Shown: piece by piece, positions 1 to 7,234 of the stretch
How the letters are laid out: every line of letters begins with the position of its first letter
Numbering within the stretch: position 1 is the first letter of the stretch
Assembly: GCA_021777285.1 (NCBI GenBank)
Contig: JAJYDR010000040.1
Span: 1 to 17,273 of the forward strand
DNA: 17,273 nt
From: Actinomycetes bacterium
GTDB taxonomy: Bacteria; Actinomycetota; Acidimicrobiia; Acidimicrobiales; RAAP-2
Direction: 5' to 3'
Translations under genes and position numbers: made by a program
Notes under the pieces: model-generated
The model's database searches: none
Told to the model about the DNA's origin: nothing
What the model saw: only the letters and a program-made list of their open reading frames with translations

Positions 1-795
1 GCTGAGTCGTTGGTGCATGGATCGAGTCTCGTCTATCAACGCCGGTCGTGTCGGCCTGCCGGGGCAGAGCCTGCGACCTTGGCCAATCGTGCAGCACGGT
101 GACGGCTAGGCGGTACTCAGCGTGGGCTCTGTTTCCATGAACCAGCGCTAGGACTGCGTTGTTCGCAGCGCTTCTGCGAGGCGCATTCGGGTCAACGCAC
201 GTTCGGGCTCGCTCGGGTCGGCCATGGAACCGTCGACCACGTGTGGAATCGGCACCAGTGGCGTTTCTACTGGCGGATCGAAGCCCATGGGTTGCTGCTC
301 GCGAGGGCACGCCCGTCTCGCGACCGTCAACGAGGGACGTGCGCTCCCTGACGGACAGCGTGCCCGTGCATGGCCGGAACGGACCGGTTGAGCGCCCGGG
401 CACGTGTTGCGCGGCTGCAAATGCCGCCGTCAACCCGTGGGTCATTGAGGTCGTCGGAGCCCGCGACCTTCGGTAGTGTCACGGCCTCCTCGCGATCGAT
501 GGGCACGCCGCGGTGGCCGTGTCGTCTATTAGCAGCGTCGGTTCACCGTCATCACTGGGAAAACTGCCACGTTCGTGGTTATGCTCAAACTGAATCGAGG
601 TCGTACGTATGGCTTACGGTCTGATCCAGCGATTCGTCGCCTCTCATGACGTGCGAGCGTCACGCTGGGGTAGAAGGCGCCTTCGATGGCCCGATTGGTG
701 CTGCGGTCGGCGGCCGTATCTGCGCGTGGACCCCTCGGCTCTGTCCGAGTGGTTCCGAATGTTGTTGATTCCGTGCTGGTCATCGGCTGGCGGTC
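1..795. other. Region without a supportable gene, upstream of the LuxR regulator
   Basis: Short open frames exist on both strands (for example minus 148-420, plus 159-476, minus 529-783). They overlap one another, lack convincing ribosome binding sites, and their translations are Arg/Pro/Ser-rich as expected for shadow frames in GC-rich DNA. None matches a family I recognise. A minus-strand frame around 330-540 reads through without stops for about 70 codons and could be old coding sequence, but I would not call it. A short palindrome (CTGCC-GG-GGCAG) lies at 56-67. The stretch probably contains the promoter of the regulator that starts at 796, but I see no convincing -35/-10 pair. Confidence 0.5.
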
Positions 796-3654
796 ATGGT
801 GTCACGTTCGACGCGCACTGACGCCGCGGGCCACGCTGACCCAGCGCAGCCGGGCTGGCCATTCGTCGGCCGATCGGCGCAGCTGCGACAGTTGAACGAC
901 GTGCTGTCCCTGGTCGAACGTCGGGGCCCTGTCGCAGCCGTCGTCGTCGGGGATCCCGGCGTCGGCAAATCGCGACTGCTCGCCGAGGTCGTTCGGACCC
1001 AGGAGTGGCCCTGCTTTAGGGTTCAGGGCTACCACAACGCGCGCGGCATCGCGCTGGGTGCCGCCGGCGGGCTGCTGCGCGAGCTCAGCAAAGCCCCCAC
1101 CGTTGGCGGGCGGCTGGACTCGCTCCTCGTGGGTGAGGCCGGACGTCCGACGGAGCCCGAGTTCGTACGTCTGTTCGAGATGGCCTTTCGCTGTGTGTTG
1201 AAGCTGGGCCCACTCGGCATCGTCGCCGACGACTTGCAATGGGCCGATCAGGAGACCCTCTCCCTCGTGCATTATCTGATCGTGGCCGCAGCGAGTGCCG
1301 GCGCCCCGCTGTTCGTGCTGTGCGCCAGTCGACCGGCACCACGAAGCACGGCGTTTGCCACCCAGTGCGCCGACGCACTAGCGGCCGACCACTTCGTACG
1401 TATCGATCTCGGGCCGTTCGAGGAGCGCGATGGCGTCCAGTTGCTGAGCACGTTGGCGCCGGGTCTGCGTTTAGACGCGGTAACGTCGTTGTGGCGCCGG
1501 GCGTCAGGGTCGCCGTTCTGGATGACCGCGCTGGCGGCCGATTACGTCGCCAGTGATCAGGTACAACCTCGCTCGCCCCACGCCATCATCGGCGCTCGGA
1601 GTGAAATCCTGGGCGCGGATCCCGCGGCACTCTTCGCCCTCGCGCTGATGGCCGCCCGACCGCTCAGTGTTGAGGGGATCGGTGAACTGCTCGAGTGGCC
1701 CGAGGAACGGGTGCGCGACGCAGTCGGGGAACTGGCCAACCGGGCACTCGTCCTTGAGGTCGACGCGACGGTCTCGATCGCCCACGACTTGATTCGCGAG
1801 CTGGCGTCACGCGAACTCGCTGAGGACGCCCGGGTGCGCATGCATCGTCGACTGGCGGCGTGGCTCGAAGCGTCAGCCGGCGAGAATGTCCGCCAACTGG
1901 CGGGCGCCCTCGAGCACCGGATGGCCTCGGGACTCGACGGGCGTGGACTCGCCCTGCGAATCGCGACGTCGCCGCAACGTCGGCTGGTCGGTGACGAGGG
2001 ACTGGTCATGCTCGGCCAGATCGCGGACGCGTCTGTTGGCGACGAGGCATCCACGCTCCACGAGTCGGTGGCGGCCCTCGCCTCCGAACTCGGCGACTGG
2101 GAGTCGGCGCTCGAGCGATGGTCGGTACTCGCCGACCGCACGGGTGCAGCACCGGACCGTGCGCGTGCCGCGCTCGCCGCGGCCGAGGCGGCGCTCAAGC
2201 TTGGCCGGCATTTCGAGGTGCACGCCTACGCCGCCGAGGTTCGCGCGTTGGCCGCTGACGATCCCGTGCTCTCGATCGAGGCCGACTGCCTCGACGCGCA
2301 AGCATTGTTGTGGCTGGAGGATCACGTGGCAGCGGCCCGTCCGCTGGTGGATCGCGCTCTGAGTGATGCCGTGCGGTTGGTTGACGGGGCGGGTGGGGCC
2401 GCCAACATCGATGACCGTGCGTCCGCCGCCTACGTTCGGGCCCTTCGCGTTACCCTCGACGCGGCGATACGCCGGGCTGACGCCGACACGGTGCATCGCT
2501 GTGCGGACCTGATCCAGCGCGCAGCTCGAGATCCTGCGGACGTTGTCGCCGCCGCCTCGGACGGGATTTTCTCCATGCTGCAGCTCGAGGGGCTCCCGCG
2601 TTTGGCCGAGCCGCGGGCCCGGCGGGCACTCGAGGAGTCACGTCGACTGACACTGCCGGGACTCGAGGTCGAGGCCATCTTCTGGGTGGGCTGGATCGAC
2701 TTGCACCTCGGCCGCCTCGAGGAGGCGTCGGAGATGCTGCACCAGACCGTGGCGCTCGCCGAGCGCGTTGGCCCGCCTCGTCGGTTCACGCTTGCGCAAC
2801 TGCGGGCGGTGTTGCACGCGATCGAAGCCAGCCGCGTGGACGTGCCGACCAACGTGAAAGCCATTGAGAACCTGATCGCGCAAGAGTCAGACCCCCACTT
2901 CCGCCTGGTCATCCGGACCCTGCACCTGGGACTCGTCGGTCGGTTCACCGCGCCTGGCACCGTCGAGCTCGAATCGCTACGAAGTGCGGTGGCCGCTGAT
3001 GCAGCTGAGGCGGGCTGTGGGCGGTGCCTCTGGGAGGCGACCCTTCAGGCGGCGGAAGTCTGCGCGCGGATCGGCTCGCTCGATGCCGCTACCGAGGCGG
3101 CACGGCAGTGGGACGCCGCGCACCCCGAACCGCGCCTCGGTGGCCCGTCCATTCGTCGCGCCTACGTCGAGACCCTGCTTACGGCTCGGCGCGATCCGGG
3201 TGCGAGCCTCGAGCTCTTCGCCAACGCCGCCCAGGCCGCCGATTCCATTGGCTATCGGCTGCTGCGGCTCTGGATCGAGCTCGACGCCGCCGGGGTCATG
3301 GGTCAACTCGACCGACCGTCCGCCGTCAAGGCGTTCGTGCGGGCCGCGAGCGACGCCGAAGGAATGGGTGCGCGCAGCGAAGTGCAACTCGCCGAGGCGC
3401 GACTGCGCGGTCTAGGCGTGCACACCTGGCGCCGGGGCCCCACGTCATCACCGGTGTCGCTGAGTCAACGCGAACGTGACATCGCCAACGCGGTCGCGCG
3501 GGGGGCAACCAACCCCGAGATCGCCGCCTCACTGTTCCTGTCGCGCAAGACCGTCGAGCGTCACGTCACCCATATCCTGGCCAAATTGGGAGCCCGCAAC
3601 CGTGTCGAACTGGCGGCCATGCTGAACCATCACGATGAGGGACTTGCCGGATGA
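796..3654 (+). CDS. Large ATPase / LuxR-type HTH transcriptional regulator (LAL/MalT-like)
   Basis: A 952-residue cytoplasmic signal-transducing ATPase with a C-terminal DNA-binding domain, expected to activate transcription after binding an inducer and ATP. The N-terminal AAA/NB-ARC-like module has PFVGR at 22-26, a Walker A GDPGVGKS at about 52-59 and a Walker B-like LGIVADDLQWAD at about 140-151. The middle (about 350-870) is Ala/Leu/Glu-rich and helical, like the TPR-like sensor region of MalT/LAL regulators. The last 70 residues form a LuxR HTH: LSQRERDIANAVARGATNPE at about 889-908, then LSRKTVERHV and the conserved HILAKLGARNR. Length is normal for the family. The ATG at 796 is the first in-frame start; the ribosome site is weak and GTG 799 is an alternative. 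It overlaps the next gene by 20 bases, so the following two small genes are candidate targets or partners. Family assignment is secure; the inducer is unknown. Confidence 0.93.
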   Translation: MVSRSTRTDAAGHADPAQPGWPFVGRSAQLRQLNDVLSLVERRGPVAAVVVGDPGVGKSRLLAEVVRTQEWPCFRVQGYHNARGIALGAAGGLLRELSKAPTVGGRLDSLLVGEAGRPTEPEFVRLFEMAFRCVLKLGPLGIVADDLQWADQETLSLVHYLIVAAASAGAPLFVLCASRPAPRSTAFATQCADALAADHFVRIDLGPFEERDGVQLLSTLAPGLRLDAVTSLWRRASGSPFWMTALAADYVASDQVQPRSPHAIIGARSEILGADPAALFALALMAARPLSVEGIGELLEWPEERVRDAVGELANRALVLEVDATVSIAHDLIRELASRELAEDARVRMHRRLAAWLEASAGENVRQLAGALEHRMASGLDGRGLALRIATSPQRRLVGDEGLVMLGQIADASVGDEASTLHESVAALASELGDWESALERWSVLADRTGAAPDRARAALAAAEAALKLGRHFEVHAYAAEVRALAADDPVLSIEADCLDAQALLWLEDHVAAARPLVDRALSDAVRLVDGAGGAANIDDRASAAYVRALRVTLDAAIRRADADTVHRCADLIQRAARDPADVVAAASDGIFSMLQLEGLPRLAEPRARRALEESRRLTLPGLEVEAIFWVGWIDLHLGRLEEASEMLHQTVALAERVGPPRRFTLAQLRAVLHAIEASRVDVPTNVKAIENLIAQESDPHFRLVIRTLHLGLVGRFTAPGTVELESLRSAVAADAAEAGCGRCLWEATLQAAEVCARIGSLDAATEAARQWDAAHPEPRLGGPSIRRAYVETLLTARRDPGASLELFANAAQAADSIGYRLLRLWIELDAAGVMGQLDRPSAVKAFVRAASDAEGMGARSEVQLAEARLRGLGVHTWRRGPTSSPVSLSQRERDIANAVARGATNPEIAASLFLSRKTVERHVTHILAKLGARNRVELAAMLNHHDEGLAG

Positions 3655-3967
3655 TTGGCGCCACGTAGCTACCTACAGTTCGCTCTCGATGGGTGAATTG
3701 GTGTTACTGGTACCAACGGGATCGGCGGATGTGCCGATAGGAACGACGGCCATCGAGGCGCTCGCGCGCCTCGGCGTCACGGCCGTGTCCCTAGCCGCGG
3801 ACAGTCACACCACAGCCATCATTTTGCAAGGTTGGGCGTTCGACCCTGACCGATCAAGTGCCGCCATCGAAGCGCTCGGTGGCTCCCCTGAGGGAGCACG
3901 AACGCTGCAATTGATCGCGCACGTGGACGTCTCGGCTGCCCCACATAGAGGAGGGACCATTCAATGA
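3635..3967 (+). CDS. Small protein of unknown function, translationally linked to the LuxR regulator
   Basis: A 110-residue frame beginning inside the last 20 bases of the LuxR regulator gene and ending in an ATGA overlap with the next gene. I do not recognise a family. The protein has no signal peptide or membrane segment. The core (ELVLLVPTGS, then AIEALARLGVTAVSLAADS, then TTAIILQGWAFDP) alternates hydrophobic strands and helices like a small alpha/beta fold. No cysteine or metal motif is visible. The start is uncertain: ATG 3635 has no clear ribosome site and would rely on coupling with the regulator; ATG 3689 (MGELVLLVPTG) or a nearby GTG are alternatives that keep the whole conserved-looking core. 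Overlaps at both ends suggest one transcript with the regulator and the secreted peptide. It is real on codon pattern and gene packing, but function is unknown. Confidence 0.7.
   Translation: MRDLPDDWRHVATYSSLSMGELVLLVPTGSADVPIGTTAIEALARLGVTAVSLAADSHTTAIILQGWAFDPDRSSAAIEALGGSPEGARTLQLIAHVDVSAAPHRGGTIQ
3948..3957 (+). promoter_or_regulatory. Strong ribosome binding site for the secreted peptide gene
   Basis: AGAGGAGGGA lies about 6 bases before the ATG at 3964. It is inside the 3' end of the preceding small gene and is the strongest Shine-Dalgarno match of the three-gene unit. It fixes the start of the secreted peptide and suggests that peptide is made in excess of the two proteins before it. 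Confidence 0.75.
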
Positions 3968-4248
3968 AAATGAACAGGGTATTATTTTCAGTCGCTTTCG
4001 GACTGGCGCTCACCTGCGCCTCGGTGCTCGGATCTGGTGTCGCGTCCGCATCAACTGATCACGCCAATGTCTTAGGTGCCGCCAACATGGTCAATTCAGG
4101 AATGGCCATCGCCATGTCTGCCAATAACTCACAAAACTCAAATGGCAACAACGGCATGTGGTGCGCCGTTCAGCTCACCACCTATCCGGCGCTTACGGTA
4201 GTTTCGTGCCCAACGGGTTCGGATTTGAATACGGGGACCAGTTCGTAA
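3964..4248 (+). CDS. Small secreted protein with signal peptide and two cysteines, unknown function
   Basis: A 94-residue protein with a typical Sec signal: basic start (MKMNR), hydrophobic core (VLFSVAFGLALTCASVLG) and a likely cleavage after ASA near residue 30. The mature part is only about 65 residues, rich in Asn, Ser, Gly and Met, and contains two cysteines (in MWCAVQ and VVSCPTG) that could form one disulfide outside the cell. I recognise no family, bacteriocin leader or modification motif. Start ATG 3964 overlaps the preceding stop as ATGA and has a strong ribosome site. Base composition is visibly less GC-rich than the regulator gene. Context suggests it is produced with, or under control of, the adjacent LuxR ATPase. 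It could be a secreted structural or signalling peptide; that role is inference. Confidence 0.75.
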   Translation: MKMNRVLFSVAFGLALTCASVLGSGVASASTDHANVLGAANMVNSGMAIAMSANNSQNSNGNNGMWCAVQLTTYPALTVVSCPTGSDLNTGTSS

Positions 4249-4356
4249 GGTCTCAGTCGTACGGGTCGGTCGAAGTACATGTTCATGCAAGCTACGACCG
4301 GTGTTGGGTAGCCGACGCTTTCTTCCGAGAACCCGAAAGACACAAACCGCATGTAG

Positions 4357-4388
4357 GTGACGCCGCGGCTCTGACGCCGCGGCGTCAC
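4357..4388 (+). terminator. Strong hairpin downstream of the secreted peptide gene
   Basis: A perfect 12-base inverted repeat, GTGACGCCGCGG and CCGCGGCGTCAC, with an 8-base loop lies about 110 bases after the stop of the secreted peptide gene. The stem is very GC-rich. There is no run of T after it, so it is not a classical intrinsic terminator; it may still end or protect the 3' end of the transcript, as U-poor hairpins are common in actinobacteria. The distance from the stop codon is long for a terminator. Confidence 0.45.
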
Positions 4389-4970
4389 TCTGAGAGCAAG
4401 CCATTGATGCCGTCTCGAAAGAACCGGAGATCTCCGCTCCTAATCGGTGGGTTGGTGTCTGCAATTTGATTCCATAACAATGGAACAAGACGGCGACCAT
4501 ACGCACGACGTGGTACAAAACGCAAACCCACCGTTGCTGATGCTTTTGAGCTCATGTGGTCGCTGGCCCGATTGACGAGGCCCAAAAATGCACCGAAGTC
4601 ACACGAACACCGGCGACAAGTTGTACGTCGAAGCGGTCGACCCAGTACGAAGAGGGTGTCGTGGACGAGGAATACTTGGTGTGTGACGACCGGGCGTTAC
4701 TGGTGATCACATTGCTGAATCAGTTCGACGTGCAAATCGAGGTGATCGGACAATGACGAAGTCGTGCATCGACGGTTTGGGCTCTAGTGGGATGAGAGTT
4801 GATGACACTACGGATACACGCTTCGATCGGTTGCCCCAGTAAAAATTCCCGACGGAAGGCCAGTGTGCGAACACATGGCACGCGGCCAAGTCCCGTGAAG
4901 TGTTCGGCGTCGATCGCCATCATGTCCTGTATCCGAACGCAAACGAGCAATCCGCTGCGTATCGCGTGTA

Positions 4971-4987
4971 TATTCACCATGTGAAAG
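4971..4987 (+). promoter_or_regulatory. Candidate operator upstream of the IclR-family gene (weakest of three related sites)
   Basis: ATTCA-CCATG-TGAAA forms an inverted repeat with the same half-sites and the same 5-base spacing as the sites before the binding-protein gene (TTTCA-GAATA-TGAAA) and before the catabolic operon (TTTCA-CAATA-CGAAA). The inner core TTCAC-CAT-GTGAA is a perfect 13-base palindrome. It lies about 125 bases before the regulator start. Autoregulation by the IclR-family protein is the natural inference. Confidence 0.4.
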
Positions 4988-5006
4988 TTGGTTCTGAGAA
5001 CCAACT
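4986..5006. promoter_or_regulatory. Perfect 21-base palindrome upstream of the IclR-family gene
   Basis: Two perfect 10-base arms, AGTTGGTTCT and AGAACCAACT, surround a single central G. The element abuts the TTCA-N5-TGAAA site (they share base 4986). One-base spacing makes an RNA hairpin unlikely, so a dimeric protein binding site is more plausible. I cannot say whether the IclR-family regulator or another protein binds it. Confidence 0.45.
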
Positions 5007-5039
5007 GACCGCAATTGTTGGCGACGTTGCCTCGTCAGC

Positions 5040-5058
5040 GTGACACGCGAGGTGTCAC
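5040..5058. promoter_or_regulatory. Inverted repeat in the leader of the IclR-family gene
   Basis: GTGACAC-GCGAG-GTGTCAC is a perfect 7-base inverted repeat with a 5-base spacer, about 50 bases before the TTG start of the regulator. It could be a protein site or a small hairpin in the 5' leader. It shares the 5-base spacer of the TTCA-type sites but not their sequence. Confidence 0.3.
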
Positions 5059-5110
5059 GAGGTTGGATCAACGTCGTCAAAGTCGATCGAGGTAAAGGAA
5101 GGTAGGGACT

Positions 5111-5902
5111 TTGCCTGGACGCGATGCGAAGCCTACGGCTCCCAACTATCGGGTAGAAGCCCTCGCCAAAGGGCTTCGAATCCTGTCGCTCTTCTCGAGC
5201 GGGCGGCCGCGACTGCACGTCAAAGAGATCGTCGATGAGATCGGCTATCCCATGCCGACGGTATTCCGCTTGGTGGCCACGTTGGAAGAGGCGGGCTACC
5301 TGCAGCGAACCGCTGATGGATCCGTCCAGCCCGGAATGGGCGCCGTCGCGCTGGGCTTCGCGGCGCTCCAAGGGCTGGAACTCGTTCAGGTGGCCGAACC
5401 CCTCATCCACCAACTCGCCGACGAGACCGGAGAGTCCGTGAACCTTGGCGTGCTCGCGGGAGATCAGGTGCGCGTCCTGGCTCGTGCCCAAGGGAAGCCT
5501 ACGTCGCTTGCTGCGAACATTCATCCGGGCTCGTGCATTCCAGCCGTCTACAGCTCAATGGGCAAAGTCCTCCTGGCCGATCTGGCGCCCGCCGACTTAG
5601 ACCGCCAGATCACGAAGCAGTCGTTCGCCACGGAGTGGGGACCGAATGCCGTTCGTTCGCTGTCGGCACTTCGCAAGCAACTCGCAACCGCGCGTGCCGA
5701 TGGCTTCGTCGTCCAAGAAGAGGAAGCGGTCCCCGGTCTTAGCTCCTTCGCCGCACCAATTCGCGAGCTGGGCGGCGGGGTGATCGCAGCGCTCAACATT
5801 GCGGTGCCGGCAACACGGTATGACCGAGACAGCATCATTACGACCTTTCGCGACCCAGTTCTTCGAACCTGTCTTGCGATCTCGCGGCGTTTCGGCGGCT
5901 GA
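5111..5902 (+). CDS. IclR-family transcriptional regulator
   Basis: A 263-residue regulator of normal IclR length. An N-terminal winged helix-turn-helix (about residues 14-75) begins VEALAKGLRILSLFSSGRPR; the recognition part is IGYPMPTVFRLVATLEEAGY at 44-63. The C-terminal effector-binding domain (about 85-260) carries the usual SVNLGVLAGDQVRVLARAQG segment, SSMGKVLLA, and a GFVVQEEEAVPGLSSFAAPI stretch typical of the ligand pocket. The start is TTG at 5111: it has a good ribosome site (AAGGAAGG, 8 bases upstream), an in-frame stop lies just before it, and no ATG occurs before the HTH. Members of this family often control uptake and breakdown of aromatic or other carbon compounds, which fits the importer and catabolic genes immediately downstream. 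Effector is unknown. Confidence 0.93.
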   Translation: MPGRDAKPTAPNYRVEALAKGLRILSLFSSGRPRLHVKEIVDEIGYPMPTVFRLVATLEEAGYLQRTADGSVQPGMGAVALGFAALQGLELVQVAEPLIHQLADETGESVNLGVLAGDQVRVLARAQGKPTSLAANIHPGSCIPAVYSSMGKVLLADLAPADLDRQITKQSFATEWGPNAVRSLSALRKQLATARADGFVVQEEEAVPGLSSFAAPIRELGGGVIAALNIAVPATRYDRDSIITTFRDPVLRTCLAISRRFGG

Positions 5903-6022
5903 TCCTGCCGCGCGGGCGAGCAGTTCGACGCGCCCGATCGGGAAGTTTCCAACTCGCGAGCCACATTCGCCTGTGGCGATTCCGTTGGCGCAGTGGCGGT
6001 TTCCGTGGCCGAAAGCTAGTCC

Positions 6023-6051
6023 TTGACATCCTGGGGTGGTCGTGTTACGTT
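6023..6051 (+). promoter_or_regulatory. Sigma70-like promoter of the binding-protein/importer operon
   Basis: A perfect -35 TTGACA (6023-6028) and a -10-like TACGTT (6046-6051) are separated by exactly 17 bases. Transcription would start near 6058, leaving a leader of about 50 bases that contains the inverted repeat at 6069-6089. A repressor bound there would block initiation or escape. Confidence 0.6.
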
Positions 6052-6061
6052 CAGTGATTTA

Positions 6062-6089
6062 TAAAAGTCAGTTTCAGAATATGAAACTG
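6062..6089 (+). promoter_or_regulatory. Operator-like inverted repeat before the substrate-binding protein gene
   Basis: CAGTTTCA-GAATA-TGAAACTG (6069-6089) is a perfect 8-base inverted repeat with a 5-base spacer, preceded by TAAAAGT. The 28-base element matches the one at 9737-9764 at 22 positions by my hand count, including TAAAAGT, TTTCA, AATA and GAAA. It lies just downstream of the predicted transcription start. The adjacent IclR-family protein is the obvious candidate to bind it. Confidence 0.6.
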
Positions 6090-6110
6090 CCTGAGAAAAG
6101 GGGGGGCGCT

Positions 6111-7100
6111 ATGGCGCTCATGCAACGCTTCACTCGATTGTTCGCTGCAGCGGCGCTCGGACTCGTCGGCTTGACCATTGGCGCCGGCTCGGCACCCGCT
6201 TCGGCGGCCCACGCCAAGCCCGTGGTGCGCACCGTTTCCGTGGGGGTGCTGCCCATCGCTGACGTGGCTCCGCTCTACCTCGGCATCAAGAAGGGCTTCT
6301 TCGCGGCCCAGCACCTGAAAATCGTGACGCACCAACTCCAGGGTGGTGCCGCGGTGGCGAGCGCCGTCGTCGGCGGGTCACTGGAGTTCGGCTTCGGCGC
6401 GATGGCCAACATCATCCTCGCCAAGTCGCAAAACCTGCCGGTGCAGTTCGTGGCCAATGGTGACCAGGCGGCGAGCACGGCCGCCAACGCCTGGTCGGGA
6501 ATCCTCGTCGGAGCCAACAGTGGCATCACGTCAATCGCGCAGCTCGCGGGCAAGACCATCGCCTCGAACGCATTGGACGGGGAAAATCAACTAGCGCTCG
6601 ACGCGGTTCTCCAGGCCAACGGCGTCGCGCCGAGTTCGGTGAAGGTCGTGGTTCTTGGATTCCCGGACATGCCCGCGGCGCTCGCGTCGGGGAGCGTGGA
6701 CGCGGTGACCGAGGTCGAGCCCTTCGTCTCGGCGATTGAGGCGCACGGCGGCACGCTGCTCAGCCCCCTCTTCGAGGGCATGCAGCCGTCGTCGACGGTG
6801 GCCGCGTACTTCGCCAACACCAACTTCATCAAGGCCCAGCCGAAGCTGGTCGAGCGGTTCGTCACGGCAATCAACAAGTCGCTGTCCTACGCCCAGGCGC
6901 ACCCGGCCGAAGTTCGCGCCATCATCCTCACCTACACCCAGATTCCCTCGAGCGTGGTCGCCACGTTGAAGCTGCCGATCTGGGGCTCGGCGGTTTCGAA
7001 GAAGAGCATCCAGTACCAGGAGAACCTGATGCGCCACTTGGGCTGGATCTCCAATTCCATCCCGTTGTCGTCTCTGATGTGGTCGGGACCGCGTCACTGA
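6111..7100 (+). CDS. ABC transporter substrate-binding protein, NitT/TauT (NMT1-like) type
   Basis: A 329-residue exported binding protein that captures the substrate outside the membrane and hands it to the permeases encoded downstream. A Sec signal covers about residues 1-33 (RF, then LFAAAALGLVGLTIGAGSA, cleavage near ASA/AHA). No lipobox cysteine is visible, so how it is held at the cell surface is unclear. The mature part begins VSVGVLPIADVAPLYLGIKK and has the family's GGAAVASAVVGGSLEFGFGA and LAGKTIA segments of a two-lobed NMT1/TauA-like fold. Start ATG 6111 has a G-rich ribosome site (AAAAGGGGGG); an upstream in-frame GTG at 6036 would place the start inside the promoter. Substrates in this family range from sulfonates to aromatic acids and pyrimidine precursors, so the ligand is open. 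The operator at 6069-6089 controls it. Confidence 0.9.
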   Translation: MALMQRFTRLFAAAALGLVGLTIGAGSAPASAAHAKPVVRTVSVGVLPIADVAPLYLGIKKGFFAAQHLKIVTHQLQGGAAVASAVVGGSLEFGFGAMANIILAKSQNLPVQFVANGDQAASTAANAWSGILVGANSGITSIAQLAGKTIASNALDGENQLALDAVLQANGVAPSSVKVVVLGFPDMPAALASGSVDAVTEVEPFVSAIEAHGGTLLSPLFEGMQPSSTVAAYFANTNFIKAQPKLVERFVTAINKSLSYAQAHPAEVRAIILTYTQIPSSVVATLKLPIWGSAVSKKSIQYQENLMRHLGWISNSIPLSSLMWSGPRH

Positions 7101-7117
7101 CCTAGTCGCGTCGACGC

Positions 7118-7144
7118 GCGGGGGCGCTGTGGTGGCGCCCCCGC
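7118..7144 (+). terminator. GC-rich intercistronic hairpin between binding-protein and permease genes
   Basis: GCGGGGGCGC and GCGCCCCCGC form a perfect 10-base stem with a 7-base loop, 17 bases after the binding-protein stop. No T-run follows; instead an 11-base direct repeat (GCAGTCGACCC then GCAGTCGACGT-like) comes next. Such hairpins often act as partial terminators or 3' stabilisers, giving more binding protein than membrane components. Confidence 0.55.
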
Positions 7145-7234
7145 AGTCGACCCGCAGTCGACGTGCCACCCGGTGGTGGCGTGGGGGATGGCCGTGCCTT
7201 GGGCCGGACGGTAGAACGGAGGGGGTGAGACCAC

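Larger units (their letters stand above)
4556..5043 (+). pseudogene. Possible decayed coding sequence (two linked frames, one interrupted by TAA)
   Basis: A frame ending at 4756 finishes with protein-like sequence (EEGVVDEEYLVCDDRALLV, then LLNQFDVQIEVIGQ). Its stop overlaps, as ATGA, an ATG at 4753. That second frame reads MTKSCIDGLGSSGMRVDD and onward to a TAA at 4840-4842, then stays open in the same frame to a TGA at 5041-5043, with plausible protein sequence after the stop (NTWHAAKSREVFGVDRHHVL, then YPNANEQSAAYRVYIHHVKV). A nearby alternative frame before 4650 (TGDKLYVEAVDP) hints at a frameshift upstream. No family is recognised. These traits fit an eroded small gene or gene pair, but chance open frames are possible. 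The IclR-side inverted repeats fall within its 3' part. Confidence 0.2.
4389..5110. other. Mostly non-coding spacer with inverted repeats and possible gene remnants
   Basis: No intact gene is supported between the hairpin and the IclR-family regulator. The stretch is less GC-rich than its surroundings. It holds a 12-base palindrome CGGAGATCTCCG at 4425-4436, a small inverted repeat TTCCAT-AACA-ATGGAA at 4470-4485, a possible eroded coding stretch (4556-5043), and three symmetric elements close to the regulator (4971-4987, 4986-5006, 5040-5058), described separately. This looks like the regulatory region of the IclR-family gene plus decayed sequence. Confidence 0.5.

Noticed and set aside
5170..5185. 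TTCGAATCC, resembling a tRNA T-loop
   Set aside because: It lies inside the IclR-family gene and no acceptor or anticodon stems can be formed around it.
5974..6009. Imperfect direct repeat (TGGCGATTCCGTTGGC / TGGCGGTTTCCGTGGC) before the importer promoter
   Set aside because: Two copies only, several mismatches, and low-complexity GC-rich sequence; not enough for a regulatory call.
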